Shown: piece by piece, positions 21,463-34,059 of the stretch
How the letters are laid out: the number at the start of each line of letters is the position of its first letter
Position numbering within the stretch: the first letter of the stretch is position 1
Assembly: GCF_042242105.1 (NCBI RefSeq)
Contig: NC_092013.1
Coordinates: forward strand, 1,952,001 to 2,016,000
Direction: 5' to 3'
DNA: 64,000 nt
From: Pempheris klunzingeri
Taxonomy: Eukaryota > Chordata > Actinopteri > Acropomatiformes > Pempheridae
Position numbers and translations under genes: made by a program
Notes under the pieces: generated by a model
What the model saw: the letters and a program-made list of their open reading frames with translations, nothing else
What the model was told of the DNA's origin: nothing
Databases searched by the model: none

Positions 21463-24140
21463 ACATTTTCCAGAGAATAGCCAGCTGTTTCCTCTTGCCC
21501 CCTCCACATGCCCTGATTGCTGTGTTGTTATATTCTGAGCTTCTCTACAAACAGAGGGATGGCCCAAGACAGCATCCTCATTTTCTTAACAGCATGTGTG
21601 TTATTGTGGCTATGACTACATCCTGAAAACATGTCCATCACTGCTGAAAAAAGTCCAGAGGGATGTTAATGAATTGCTTGTTTAGTTGTTTGTTTCTTTA
21701 GTTCATCACATGAGACAATAAAGAGTCAGATCACAATAACTGAGGACTAGAACTCAGCACGGTTGCTGTTTTTACTTTAAAAATGACCTGGAACAATTTA
21801 TGGGTAAATAAAGTCATTGTTGCCTCTTTTGCATCAAGTTACTAACTGATTAATTGTTTCAGCTCTGCTTTCATCTGTATCCCAGCAGCCTTCTTCAGCC
21901 AACAGATCAAGTTTAGTTGTCATCACATGCTAACAGGTGGTTGTGTACAGGTGGACACGGTAACCTCTGTCTCTGTTCAAAGTTGGTCTCTGCTGTCAGA
22001 TGTGATTGTCCTCCCTCATCTTTCTCCGGCCGTCCAGTGACTCCTGGGCGATGACCTTTGACCTCCTCCCAGTGGATGCTGTGAGAGGTTCAGGCCTGGT
22101 GTTCACCGGCAGACACTTCCCTCGCTGTCACATGTGATGCCATACACCACCTCAGGGGCGTCCAGTCTTTAGGGTGGAGCAGCACAGATCTTAGGTGTTG
22201 AATGGTTTGTGGTGCGTGTTGACTCCTTGTGACTCTAAAACTCTGACTGGATGTCTTCAAAGTCTTCAAATCTCAAGGAGGATTAATGTACCACAAACTT
22301 TTCACAATCTATGATGCATTTTCCAGCTTCTCCAAAAGGGTTTGACAGTTTATTTATCCTGAAGTGGACAGTTTTCTCAGCCCACGAGGGAACACCTCAT
22401 CCTACTAAACTGGTAAACACAGAAACATGAAGACAATCACAACACACATTTTGACATTTTTCATGGTTTATTCAGACGTTTGTATAGAAATGACCTGATA
22501 GCCCACAGGAGCTAATAACATCAACACACATGAAGCTTCAGAGCGCCACCACTCAAATGTCACAGCCAAGTGTTCAGTTTATTAGGAACACTGAGCTCAA
22601 ACTAATGCAGTCTAATACAACAGTCCTGCAGTAAATCCTCCTTCATGAAGGTCATGATGTTCAGGTCTGAGCTGCAGTAGTTTCAGCTCGGTCGACCTAA
22701 TAAACTGGACACTGAGTGTATAGTTCAGTGTGTGACTGTACCTGACAGACTGGCTCAGCACCTTAACTCATAAAAAGAAGCAGCACAGGCTCGTCCCAAA
22801 TGATTTCAATAACACAAATATCAAAATATAACATCAAGTCACTTTATATTTCACTTTAGCTTCAGTATATTCACATTCATTTGCAGAACAACAGCAGTTT
22901 GATGTCTCTTTCATGTCCGTGTTGAGCTCAGTTAAGACCTTCAAGAACTTCAAGCAGCAGGATAATATTTGGTTCATTGGCTGCATTTATAAAGAGCTTT
23001 TATCCCTCATTCATCCGTTCACACTCACTCACTCATTCACACACCGACGGCAGCGAACTATCAGAGTATAAAAATAAAACAAGTGCTCTTAAAGCTGCTC
23101 AAGAGTGGAACTCGATCCCTCCATAATTAATTAATGATGATTAATTAATAACCAGCTCTCTCCTGTTGTCACCATGGTGACTCCAGTCTGTGTTACTGAC
23201 CGCCGTCTCTTTCCTGTTACTGTCCTGGCATGTTGTCCAGCTTTTATTGTGAAGGGCTGATAGTGGTCTACATTAAGGTGCTCGGTCCGTGTTAAATAAA
23301 GCAGTAAATGAAAGCAGCTGAACAACTGCTGAGACATAAACTGACCTCATCAGACTGAACATTTCCACGGACACTGGACGAGTCTGAGACCATCTCAAGA
23401 TGCAGAGGAGGGCGACAGAATGCAGCAGCATTAACCATGTTAAAGATTTCACATTAATCACTAAATAAACCTGTTCCATTTGATAACAGTAATGTATTTC
23501 TAAATATTTAAAGGTAAAGTCTGTAGACTTTAGAGGGACCTCTTGGCAGACATGGAACACAACATTCAGAACTGTGTTTCCAGTAGTAGAATTGTGTTTT
23601 CTTTAGCTTGCCTTTATCTCCAGAGAGATTCTATGGAGTCAGCCATGTTGTTACAGCAGCCCTGAACATACAAACAGGGCTTTTTGCAGTTTTATGCTAA
23701 ATTGGCAGCTTGAATTTGGTGGCACAAATGCACCAGTTTGAAAACAAAGAAGGAGAAAGGAGAGGAAGACCACTTTGTCTTGTGAGAGGTTTGAGATCCC
23801 AGATGACCTGGACAGGGAGGACTCCTGACAGGAGGAAACACCTGGTGAAGGTCAGGGACACACTGTGCTGATGGGACATCCTAATGTTTCCATATGAAGC
23901 ACAAGGAGCTACATGCACATCCGCCACCCCGACGACCTCACTTTCACCTTGTTACCATGACAACCACAACCCCGATCCCAACTTTAGCCTTAAAACCAAA
24001 AGTCTTAACTGTCAAAGTGAGGAGCAGACAAAATGTCCTCAGAGAAATAAAAGTAGAGAAACACACACACACACTTCACAGCACATGTAAAGACAGTGAA
24101 GTCTCTGGATCAGGTATCTGCCCTGAATGACTGGGGGCTT
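21463..24140. other. 3' UTR of zinc-finger gene 3 and probable 3' UTR of receptor copy B
   Basis: The left ~260 bp are the plus-strand 3' UTR of zinc-finger gene 3. The right part lies downstream of the minus-strand stop of receptor copy B. Candidate minus-strand polyadenylation signals are at 23243-23248 and 22467-22472. No other coding feature is supported; a short DNA-transposon relic is at 22570-22720. Confidence 0.5.
22570..22720. mobile_element. Short MITE-like element with TTTATTAGG/CCTAATAAA ends
   Basis: The left end GTGTTCAGTTTATTAGGAAC is mirrored by the right end ACCTAATAAACTGGACACTG, giving terminal inverted repeats. Its interior contains GCAGTCTAATACAACAGTCC, as in 2641-2855. 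Confidence 0.7.
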
Positions 24141-24169
24141 TTAGAGGGGGTCTCTCTCTGCCTGTGAAC
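24141..24169 (-). CDS. Copy B exon 7: cytoplasmic end and stop
   Basis: Nine codons after a CTGCAG acceptor (completing Gly, then SQAERDPL) and TAA at 24141-24143. No ITIM, ITAM or B30.2 sequence follows in frame. Confidence 0.72.
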
Positions 24170-27100
24170 CTGCAGGAGGAAAACAAAGTTACATTCGAGA
24201 AAATCCAGACTGACTTGATCCTCCTGTGGGTGTAAACACCAACAACATGTTTCATGTCTGAGAAGATGAAACAACTGTCAAGACTCTAAACATGAGACAC
24301 ACGTTAAGAATCTGTTGTGTTGTCTGCTCATCTTTTATATGTTGATATAACTAATTATCTAAACTCACCTTTGTTAGTGCAGCGACGCTTGATGCAACAC
24401 ACAGCCAGAAGAACATTAACACCTAAAATGATACTGAGAACTACTACAGCAATAACCAACCCAGTGGAATCTGAAACAGAAAACAGGAAGTGAGTGTGAG
24501 ACTCTGAGTGTAACTGCATATCATCTACAGCAGACTGAACATCACAGCCGACACAGAGAACAACTGAAGGTGTTCCTGCTCTGAGTCTAACATGTAAAAC
24601 TATCAGCAGATTAAAACAGCAGTGGGATGAATCTCAGCAGGAACAGCAAAACATATTCAATCATTAACTAAACTACCCAACAGTTTATTCTAGTACAGCT
24701 GAAATCAATCAATAATCATTAAAGCCACTTTTCACATGAAATTCACGGTTCCAACTTCTGTTATTGGACAGGACAAGCCTTGCCAACTTCTGGGTCATTG
24801 TGATGTCATGTCTTGCTATTTGGAGTGAGTCTCAGCCGAGAAACGCTCCTGCTTTTAGATGATTATTGGTATTTAAGTTGTTTTTTCAGCCATCAAGTAT
24901 CTGGAGAAGCTCAGGCTGCAGCATAATAGTTGGTGAAAGGCTGCAGTTTGTACCTGCTGCCGTAAGAGAGACATTAAAGAGAGACATTACGTGAAAAGCC
25001 AGCAGGAGCTTGTGTTGGTTTGGTTTAAGGCAGACAGTTCTTCTGTCTGGAGGAGGAAGTCTTGGTTAGTCACCTCATTTCCTGCCTCTTGTGCCACTAA
25101 ACTGGAGCCACCACAGTTTGATTATAAACCATCACACACACAGGATGCTGTGACTGTAGAGTTGACATACCTGAACCTTGTGACTGCTCTCCAGAGTTGT
25201 GTGCTGAAAGACAAAAACAAAAAAAAGTTCATTGACACATCTTATTGTTAGAAAGTTTGCGTTTGTTAAAAATCTTCAAATGAATTACTGATACATCTTC
25301 CTGCATAATTAACTCTGTTTGTATGTGAATGCTGTTTATGTTTCCAATAAATGTTCACATCATATTGGTTTACTCTTGAGAGATTTGGATTTTTTGCAGT
25401 CTATCACACATCATATAAACGTTAATCAGACTTCTTGGTGGCTGTAAAAGTCCTTCCTGTCCACACTCAGGAGACAGAGCCTTCACAGGGCGACTACACC
25501 GACAGAGACGGTAAAACCCACAGCCCTCGTTTGGTCCAAACATCAGAGTGAAGTTCAGCTTCAGCTCATATGGAGCTTCAGCAGTCTGAGTTAGTCCAAC
25601 AGAGAAGAGTGATCAGACTGAACAGTCTGAACAGTGAAGACTTGAAAAGAATCAGTGCAGACGTGGTGCTTTTAAGGACCAAATCCAACATCTGCACAAT
25701 CTTTCCTGCAGTAAAGGAACACAAAGCTTGTGTTAGAAAATGTAAAACACGAAGCCTTCAACAGTATTTCTACCCCTTCAGGTCTGATGACTGAGGAACA
25801 GTGAGCACATGTGAGCGGGACATTTTACAGTGAGACTCTCAGCTGGACACTGAGCTCTAGAGGACACAGTCTGTATTACAGACACTGAGTTTCTGTCCAG
25901 CTTTGAACCACTTTGCTGCTTCATAGAGGATTTCCAGTCTGTGGGACTTTCTACTTGTACTTCAACACATTTCAGAGCTAAATATTGTACTTTTACTCCA
26001 CTACATCAATCAAACTAACAAGTTACTAGTTCATTTAATCTTGTGTTAAAATTAAACTTATTTTCATTCATGGATTAATAAGTCAATTATTTTCTCGGTT
26101 AATCAATAAATTGTTTGGTCAATAAAATGTCAGAAAATGGTAAAAAGTGTTGATCAGTTTCAAATATCTAGTTTTGTCCACAAGCCAAAGATATTCAGTT
26201 TACTGTCACAGAGAAGAAACCAGAAAATATTCACATTTAAGAAGCTGGAATCAGAGAATTGTAACTTTCTTTGTCTTGAACAATCACTCAAACCAATCAA
26301 TCGCTTCTCAAAATGGTTGGTGATTAACTCAATAGTTGATAAATTATTGACTGATCTTTGCAGCTCTATCTGACATACTGAACATGTGATCAATGTATAA
26401 AATACTTTTCCTAAAACTTTTGCTCCATTAAGAACATTTTTCTGTCCTTTGATACTTAAACTCTACTGGACTTTTGAATGTGGTAACAGAGTAACAGTAC
26501 TTTTACACACTGTTACTACAGTAAAGTATCTGAGTACTTCCTCCACCTCTGACTGCTGCCCAGCGGCGTCCACATTAAAGTGTCTAAATGTTGTCGTGGT
26601 ACATTCAGTGATGAACCTTTCAGAGTGTTTACTGTGCTGAGAGAAGTCCAGAGCAGAGCTACTGCTTGTGAGGTCGTTGCTTCATTTCCTAAAGAAGGAA
26701 GTTGGACCTGCTGTGGATCGTCGGCCACCGACACTTTTTACTAATATTGGTCCTGTTATTATTATTTAGATATCAACTATTGTCATGTTTTTCACTGTTA
26801 CCACGTTGATAATGATTAGTCATATTCATATTGCCAGTATTATAGTTGCTGTAGTATTTTGTTTGCAGTTTGTTTGAATATTAAAACACTATGAGGGATA
26901 ATCTCACCATTGACAGGTACGTATGTCTCAGCCTCAGTCTGATGGCTGATCTCCTCCTGTGTGACTACACAGTGATAGTGGTCTGTCTTGGTCACAGTAG
27001 TTTGGAGGATAACGTCGTAGCTGCCTCCTCTTTCTGTGAACTGTGGTTCTTTAGCAGGAAGGATGTTTCCAGCACTGTCCTTCCACTGTAGAAGTGGTTT

Positions 27101-30100
27101 TGGAGAAGCTCCTCTAACCAGACACTGCAGCAGAACCCCGTCCTCTGTTGGACCAAGTAGTGCAATTGACGGTGCTGTAGCTGCACCTGTGAACCAATAA
27201 TTCATGCAGGACAATACAGGATTAATAACATTAAAATTGTGATTAATTGCTTAATTACACCTCCCAGAATTATCTGAAACGGGATCATATTTTCAAACAC
27301 TTCTAACTTCCACCATAAGTTTGATAACTATTTATAACTGCAAACACTGTTTAACACATAAATAAAACACTGACTCACATCGTGACAGAGGCACAAATAC
27401 AGTGTCTTCACTGTATTTGAGAAAACGTTTTACGCTACATTTGTTCTGCTAAAAATTCTGTTGAATTGACTTCAGATGAAGTTTTTTGTCTGAAGCGCAG
27501 AAAACATTTTCTGCTGCACTAAAGTAAAATGAAACATGCTCTAAAATATGAAACAGAGTGTTTAAAAGTGTGTGCAGCCCTTGTGTTATCAGGTCTGAAC
27601 AGTGTCAGTGATACTTTCACTCAGTGGTCACTTTATTAGGTACACCTGTACAGTCTAACACAATCCAACACACCTGCTCTGCCTTTAAGTTTACCTTCCT
27701 GACACCTATAATGTCCCAGAGCTGTTAGTTCAGCTGGGTTTGATCACTGAGGTCCCAGTCAGTGGTGCTGTTGTACTGGACTGAATCATATTCAGAGGGG
27801 GTTCTAATATTCTGACCCCCTCATGTCTGTAAACAGGGAGGACAAAACATTAACCCCCCCCCCAGGATAATGTAGTCCAGTCCAGGACAGCCCCACCTTA
27901 GAGGGGGGGGGGCACTGCAGGTGAACAGGGTCAACATTTTAACTACCACACATCACCATGAACCTTCCCCACTTCAGCACTGATATTAACACAATTAGTT
28001 TCTGGACTACAGCTTCTATGAAACTCTGTGTTTAGATATGAGAATGAGGCAGAATCTAATTAAATATACTTTAATTTTCACACAGTTCCAGAACACAAAT
28101 CTGAACATTGAATGAAGCAGGTTTAAAACTCTTATTTCATGTTGTCGACACATTAGAGCCAAAAGGTTTTTACTGAGGGAACTTTGGATCTCTGTTTTTT
28201 TTTAATCGCTCCATAAATCAGACAAAACTGCCAACAGCCATAAAAAACAACGTTCACCATGTTTTTAGGAATAAACTGTGTGAATCAGGCTGTGGATCAT
28301 ATCTGAACAAAGCCCTCAGTGAAAACCTTCAGAATACAGACAGAAACAAGAGTCTGGAGTCTGGAAGAGCTGCTGAAGTGGAGACTTTTGGCTCAGAGAG
28401 AGAAAAAACCACCTTTAAAGATGTGAAACTGAAAAGAATTCTACAGACAAAGTAAAGAAAACTAAAAAAAACTAAATGTTCATTTGGGATGTTTTGTTTC
28501 CACTGGTCTGAAAGAAGACATGTTATGGAAGGAAAACAGAGCAAAAACTGAGCAGAGCATGAAACATGCTGTAGCCTGTAGTGTCTCACCTCCATCAGGA
28601 ACAAACTCACAGTTTCATTTACACATTTCACACAAAGTCAACAAACACTGAACATCATAAACTTGAAGGTAGAATCTGTAGCAGAGCTGTTGTACTGAAG
28701 GACGTCAGACTGTACAGGTGGACCTAATAAAGTGGCCACTGAGTGCATCTGATCAACAGGCTCATGCTGCCAGAAGGGAAAACTCATCATCACATTTGTT
28801 CTTCTTCTTCTTTTGTTGCCAACAGCAGCTGATACATTTCACTGGACTGTATTTTATTTTCTCCAACAGGAAGGAGAGCGTCATCATTTATTTCATCTAG
28901 AAAACTACAGGTTAGTTCATGTTTCCTCATCCATCACTCTAAAATCCATAAAAACCAATCAGAGCCAAAGAAAAACGAAGCTTTGATCAAATACTTCAGC
29001 AGAACCGAATCAGCTCCAGATGAGACGAGAGGTGAACCATTTAAAGAAACTCTGTACAGAACATGAAGACGTGAGAAGAGTCCAAACTGCTCCCTGACAC
29101 TCAGAAAACACTCTGAACTGCACTGAACTCAAATAAAAGCTGCTGTGAAATATCAGACTCAAGTTTTTAAAAGCTAACAAACGTCTTGTTTCTTCAACAG
29201 TTTCAGTGAGAAAGTTGTGGAGCTGCTCAGATCTCATGTTCAGGTTCTGGCAGCAGGTTTGAGACGCTGACGACCGCTCAGATGATCACAGGAACATTTC
29301 TACACAGACCAGGTACAGTTACTGCAGCACTGTGCTGAAGTACACTTTAGAGCTACTTGGACTTTACTGGACTGTTCCACATTCATGCTGCTTCATACTT
29401 CAGCACATTTCAGAGGGAAATACTGAGCTTTTTACTGCACTGCATTGATCACACAGACAGAGTCCCTCGTTACTTTGATCTAACAAAACAGAAAATAGAA
29501 CACTTTTACTACTTTTACTACATTTTGCTGACGTCTTTGACTGCAGGACTTCCCGTACATCAGGCCCATAAAATGATCTCAATACGGGATCCTGATCAAT
29601 CGATAACAACGACAAACTCTGGACATTTCCTACTCGATATGGATCGATCCAACAACCAATCACACAGCAGGAATAAACCTGACAACAGCCGGTCAGTCTG
29701 CAGTTTGTGGCTGATAGTTCAAAGCACACGCCCACTTCCTACCACAAAGCATTGTGGGAGCTGCTCATAAAGACAGTGGAGGTGAAAGAGGACGTCCTCT
29801 GGAAAAGAGGAATGACTGAGTGGAAACAAGAGGCAGGAAAGTGAAAGTGAACTGTCGTTAAACTCTGATAATGCAATTTGTATTGCTTTACTTAAATAAG
29901 AGTAAATGTGCTGTATATATCTCTTTTTCTTAAGTTCACTCTGAACAAACGTTAACATTTATGGAAACTAATAACTCAATAACAATATCTGAATTTCAAA
30001 CCACTACCAGGAATACTCTCACCATTGACAGGGACATATGTCTCAGTCTGAATCTGATGGCTGATCTCCTCCTGTGTGGCTACGCAGCGATACCAGCCTG

Positions 30101-33100
30101 TCTTGGTCACAGTAGTTTGGAGGATAACGTCGTAGCTGCCTCCTCTTTCTGTGAACTGTGGTTCTTTAGCAGGAAGGATGTTTCCAGCACTGTCCTTCCA
30201 CTGTAGAAGTGGTTTTGGAGAAGCTCCTTCAACCAGACACTGGAGTGAAACCCCGTCCTCTGTTGGACCAAGTATCACAATGTTTGGTTTTGAAGATGCA
30301 CCTGGGAACATAAAAGTCAATAGATTTGTCAGACAATTACTGCATTTAGAGATGTGACATCAAAAGGGTGTTTGTGCCTTCTTAGATATAAGTACCAAAT
30401 AAACTCAAACTCAACTGAGTGTATTTGGCTTGTTGTTTTCCAGTGGGCTGGATGGAATTGTTAGGACAATATGACTTTATCAATGTCAGGTATCAATAAA
30501 GATCCACTGACTGATCCACTGGATTGGTTTTAGCACAGAACAAAGTGCTGGATGTTGCCCTGAAATTACCCTTAAATGCAATTTGTGGTCGTTATGAAAA
30601 TTCAACAAAGTCAAAGTCATTCTTACTTATAACAATAAATTTGATGATTTACAACTTTAAAGTTTTATAATCATTTAAACGACTAAACTTTCTCATCATA
30701 ACCATTTGTAAAGAACCAGGAATGTGTTGATGGATGAATCAGTGATCAGTAACACACAGGTGAAGGAGGAGAGTGACGTCAGCAGCGAGGACTCACCTGG
30801 GACCTTTGGTCTGTTCTTTAATCTTTTGAGGCGCGGAGGTTGCAGACGACCCGAGATTTACATGTAAACATCCATAAATAATCAGACTCCATGTTTTCAT
30901 GGTGACTGCAGGCGGCAGCACACACATGTTGTAGCTCGTTTCAAAGGTCACGAGTTCGTTTTTTCAGCAGTTTTCAGAGTCTAAATTAAGGATTTACGAC
31001 ATTAAAGCGGCAGCGTCTCACTTTACGGCAGTAAGAAGTTAGCATGCTCCTAGCTAGCCTGTGTCACCGCAGTTCAAATGTTTTTATGGGTCGAAAAACA
31101 AACACTTATGGATGAACAAGGGCTCGTTTTAAAGAACAAGAACCCGCCGAGTAAATTCAGCTCATTTCAGTTCAGGACGAAGAACAAATCACCAAAATTA
31201 AAGTCGGTTGTGTCTCTCGTTTATTTTCAGCGTCGCTCGTCAAACTTCCCAAACTTCGTGATTTCGGTGAATTTAAAGTGTTGACAGAAGATTTGACCAA
31301 TGATGTTCAGTATCTCTGAAATCAGTAAACGCCCCGGAACTAAACTGACCAATCCGCGTCTTTCTACGACACAAAGTGACGCAACTGTCACGCTTTTAAC
31401 TCCGCCAGCCAATCACAGGAGAGCATCGCCAGGTGAGCTCCACCTGCGTGTTATTGACAGCTCCTCTCATCCAATGGTAAGTCAGCACCGTGAAAACACG
31501 CCGAGTCAGCAGCCAGTAAAGTTACCTGTCTGACCAAATATGGAGTGACCGTAGTTTGGCCTCTGAGCGGCAGTGGGACACCCACACCACAGAGAAACTG
31601 TCCATCTGTTCAGGGAGGCGACTTTCACTGGTGATAAATATGTAAATCTTTATTTAAATGTTGATTCCTTCAGGTTTAACAGTCTCATTTAACACCTGGG
31701 GACATTTTCCAGCAGCATGAAGTGATTTATGATCCTCATCTGGTAACTTTGGAGAAGTTGTGCAGAGCTCTGCAGACCCCTGCTGGAGATGCTCTGCACT
31801 GCACTTTCTAAAATATCTGAGAGCCACTTCTGTCTGTCAGCCTGAAATCTGCTGCAGACATGACAGACAAGCTGAGGCAGAGATCCTGTGAATTTCAGCC
31901 TGATAGCCTGTGTTTGGCTGCTTTACTGAATCTGAAATGTGAAGCAAAATGACAAAAAAGTCAAGAAAACTTCTATTTTTCCCTGTTTAACCTTTCACCA
32001 GTTCAGCTCTGTCAGCGGCCGCAGTGACATCGACGCAGCCAGTGAAACCTCCGAGTGTTTGCTTTACAGCGATGCAGTGGACGAGCATCAGCTCCTCGTG
32101 GTCTCGCTATCATACAGTTTGAAATGGGACGATCTTAAGAGACGGACATGCACAGAATCAAAACGAGCTCCAAGAGGTTAAGATGGGAGCTAAAAGACAA
32201 AACAGAACACGTGTTAGACTGCTTGTGAAACACCAGCTGCTCAGACAGGAAGTTTGTCTGCGACAGACTGCTGGAACTGAAGAAATGAGCCGACGTCTTT
32301 AGCCGTTTCCTCAACTCACCGACAACAAGCTTAATGTGGAACACGTGGCCTTGAAGACGTGGAAAAGCACAGGTGTAGTCTCCGCTGTCCTCCACCCTTG
32401 TGTTCCTGATGATTATGGACGCGTTGCCGTGTTTCAGCTGGTCCTGAAAATGAAAGACCCGACCTTTGAACTGCACATCTTGACCCGAGCGGCCGCTGTT
32501 GTACTCGTCGGCTGCATCGTACAGGAACACGTTGCGGCCATCTTTCTTCCAGTCAAACAGCTCTGACTGGATGTTCTGCTCGGTGCTGAGGGAGCAGGGT
32601 AACAAAGCATCGCCGTCCTCTTTCACCACTCTGGTGACCTCTGACCCTGGAGGACAAACACACGTATGAATCAGAGTAGAAAGAAAGTCAGAGAACATCT
32701 ACGAGCCACCAACAATCACTCAGAGACACCAGTTCATGAGCAGTTCAGTGAGCAGTTGGATTTCTCCTCTGCCGTCTCATTTCTGGTTGTGTTTCAGACT
32801 CGGTTAATTAGTAAATGTAGGTTAACGCTGCTGCTCTCCAGTAGAAATGAGACTGAATGTAAACTGTTTCAGCCCCTGTTGGCGCGACAGCTCTTATCAT
32901 TTATCACCCACATTCAAACACGACACCACAAACATCACTGGTTGGTAAAATGTGTGTGGGAGAGAGAGGAGAAGGACGAGACACACACAGGTGAAAGATT
33001 CACTGTTTTCTATGTCAGTGAGGCCCAATAGATGAACTACAATAAACCTGTTAACCAGTAATTACCCAGGAATCACTGCTGCAGGGGAAGAAGCTCATAT

Positions 33101-33488
33101 TTGTGTTAATGAGGAAAATAAAGAGGAAAATCTGAATCTAAATGAGTCTGAAGCTGATTTTGTCCAGTTGTGTTGTGTCTGCAGGCAGAAAGAAAGAGAG
33201 CTTGATGTGAGCGAGCTGTTAGTTTGTGTCAGTGTTCCTGCAGAGTCTGACCGGCTGCGTCTGAAACATGAAAACCTTTCTGCGTCACTGTGCTTCCTGC
33301 TTGGGTTTGTTCACAGCCAGCTTCAGGTAGCAGCCACACGGATGTTACACCTCAGCAGAAACAAGAAAAGAGTCCAGAGGCACACAGTCGGTGCAGCTTT
33401 CACTTCAGCTCTCAGAGGAAGAGCTTCTGAGGAAGAGTGGTGCTTCTGCACATCAGTGCAGCTTCAGACAGGATGGAGACGACGCCCG

Positions 33489-33545
<57 letters not shown>

Positions 33546-33927
33546 GCAGCACTGACGCCACATTTAAAGTTATAAACCACCTCTACGACAGCTGCTGATG
33601 ATACTGAGCAGGTCTGGTTTTCGGCTGTAGTCAATCACAGGGATGCTGTGATCACATGTCAATGAGTTTTAGTATCGATCCTAATGATTGGATACAGATG
33701 ACGTCATACTGCGCTGATGGTCTTTATATTTCCTCACAGTGTCTCAGTGTTTCCTGCCCACTAAACTACACAGCAGCCTCACCAGTGTTCCCGCTCTCTG
33801 GTTGCTCTAAATGCAGAATAAAGGCAGAAGCCGCTTCACTGAGTCACTCTTTACTTTTCTTACCGTTTCCATCCGCGACTGCAGAGCAGCTCAGGAGACA
33901 GAGACACGCGACAGGAAGAAGCTGCAT
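24141..33927 (-). CDS. B7/butyrophilin-like Ig-superfamily receptor, copy B (complete, 370 aa)
   Basis: Seven minus-strand exons: 33864-33927, 32320-32646, 30023-30301, 26908-27186, 25171-25203, 24369-24470, 24141-24169. Every junction is phase 1 and the 1113 coding bases form one open frame. The order is signal peptide, V-set, two C-set domains, an 11-residue stalk, one membrane helix and a short tail ending in RDPL. It should be a type I cell-surface protein. The V-C layout resembles B7 and butyrophilin families, whose members bind lymphocyte receptors, but ligand and function are unknown. There is no B30.2/SPRY domain and no tyrosine-based signalling motif in the tail, so it is more B7-like than a classical butyrophilin. 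Confidence 0.87.
24369..24470 (-). CDS. Copy B exon 6: transmembrane helix
   Basis: 102 nt. It encodes DSTG, then a hydrophobic span LVIAVVVLSIILGVNVLLAV, then CCIKRRCTNK. The basic, cysteine-bearing boundary fits a type I membrane protein with a cytosolic KRR stop-transfer signal and possible palmitoylation. Confidence 0.85.
25171..25203 (-). CDS. Copy B exon 5: short stalk exon
   Basis: 33 nt, phase 1 at both ends, encoding AHNSGEQSQGS between the last C-set domain and the membrane helix. It is supported by CTTTCAG acceptor and GTATGT donor sites and by the frame. Confidence 0.72.
26908..27186 (-). CDS. Copy B exon 4: second Ig C-set domain
   Basis: 279 nt, same phase and length as exon 3. 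Cysteines are in LLQCLVRG and HYHCVVTQ. Copy A lacks an equivalent exon: the segment is missing at the junction near position 44. Confidence 0.88.
27618..28745. mobile_element. Interval bracketed by 35-bp inverted repeats
   Basis: 27618-27652 (CACTCAGTGGTCACTTTATTAGG...) is the reverse complement of 28711-28745 with two mismatches. These ends belong to the same TTATTAGG-end family seen elsewhere in the window. It may be one ~1.1-kb element or two separate insertions facing each other. Confidence 0.5.
27914..28332. repeat. Intronic block shared with 43-463
   Basis: About 420 bp nearly identical to the left edge of the window; it lies between the two C-set exons here. Confidence 0.85.
30023..30301 (-). 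CDS. Copy B exon 3: first Ig C-set domain
   Basis: 279 nt. Cysteines are in SLQCLVEG and WYRCVATQ, the tryptophan in LQWKDSAGN. It shares long identical stretches (KPLLQWKDSAGNILPAKEPQ) with exon 4, so the two C-set exons arose by recent exon duplication. Confidence 0.88.
30797..30900 (-). other. Candidate cryptic first exon inside copy B
   Basis: Counterpart of 3454-3557: ATG at 30898-30900, a signal-like peptide starting MKTWSLIIYG and a CAG|GTGAGT donor. Phase 2 at the end does not fit exon 3 of copy B. One substitution changes an Arg codon to Lys near its end. Confidence 0.25.
32320..32646 (-). CDS. Copy B exon 2: Ig V-set domain
   Basis: 109 residues' worth of coding with the cysteine pair in LLPCSL and SGDYTC, tryptophan in FDWKKDG and an NAS sequon. 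The protein sequence is the same as in copy A. Confidence 0.9.
33490..33540. repeat. CA microsatellite
   Basis: In intron 1 of copy B; 51 bp compared with about 35 bp at the homologous site of copy A. Confidence 0.97.
33864..33927 (-). CDS. Copy B exon 1: start codon and signal peptide
   Basis: ATG at 33925-33927; the 21 residues MQLLPVACLCLLSC...ADGN are the same as in copy A. It ends in phase 1 at GTAAGA. Confidence 0.82.
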
Positions 33928-34004
33928 GATTCTGCTGAGAGGATCCAACATGTCAACACTTCACAGTGTCTTCTGAACGAGGCTGCAGCCGCTCCTCACC
34001 ACTC

Positions 34005-34059
34005 ATTGGTCCAGCAGCACTTTGGGTTTGTCAGCTTCAGCGGGCGGCACCACTTCCGG
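34005..34059 (-). promoter_or_regulatory. Candidate promoter of copy B (CCAAT box and ETS site)
   Basis: Inverted CCAAT at 34005-34009 and a minus-strand CCGGAAGTG at 34051-34059, upstream of the start codon at 33927. Same layout as 6646-6700. Confidence 0.4.

Larger units (their letters stand above)
27187..30022 (-). other. Intron between the two C-set exons of copy B
   Basis: It contains the block 27914-28332 shared with copy A, C and G homopolymer runs near 27855 and 27905, and a pair of 35-bp inverted repeats at 27618 and 28745. No exon is supported. Confidence 0.6.

Noticed and set aside
25570..25794. 74-codon plus-strand frame near the copy B stalk exon
   Set aside because: No recognisable domain. 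Part of it (25636-25679) is intronic in both receptor copies, and the frame is not maintained at the left window edge.
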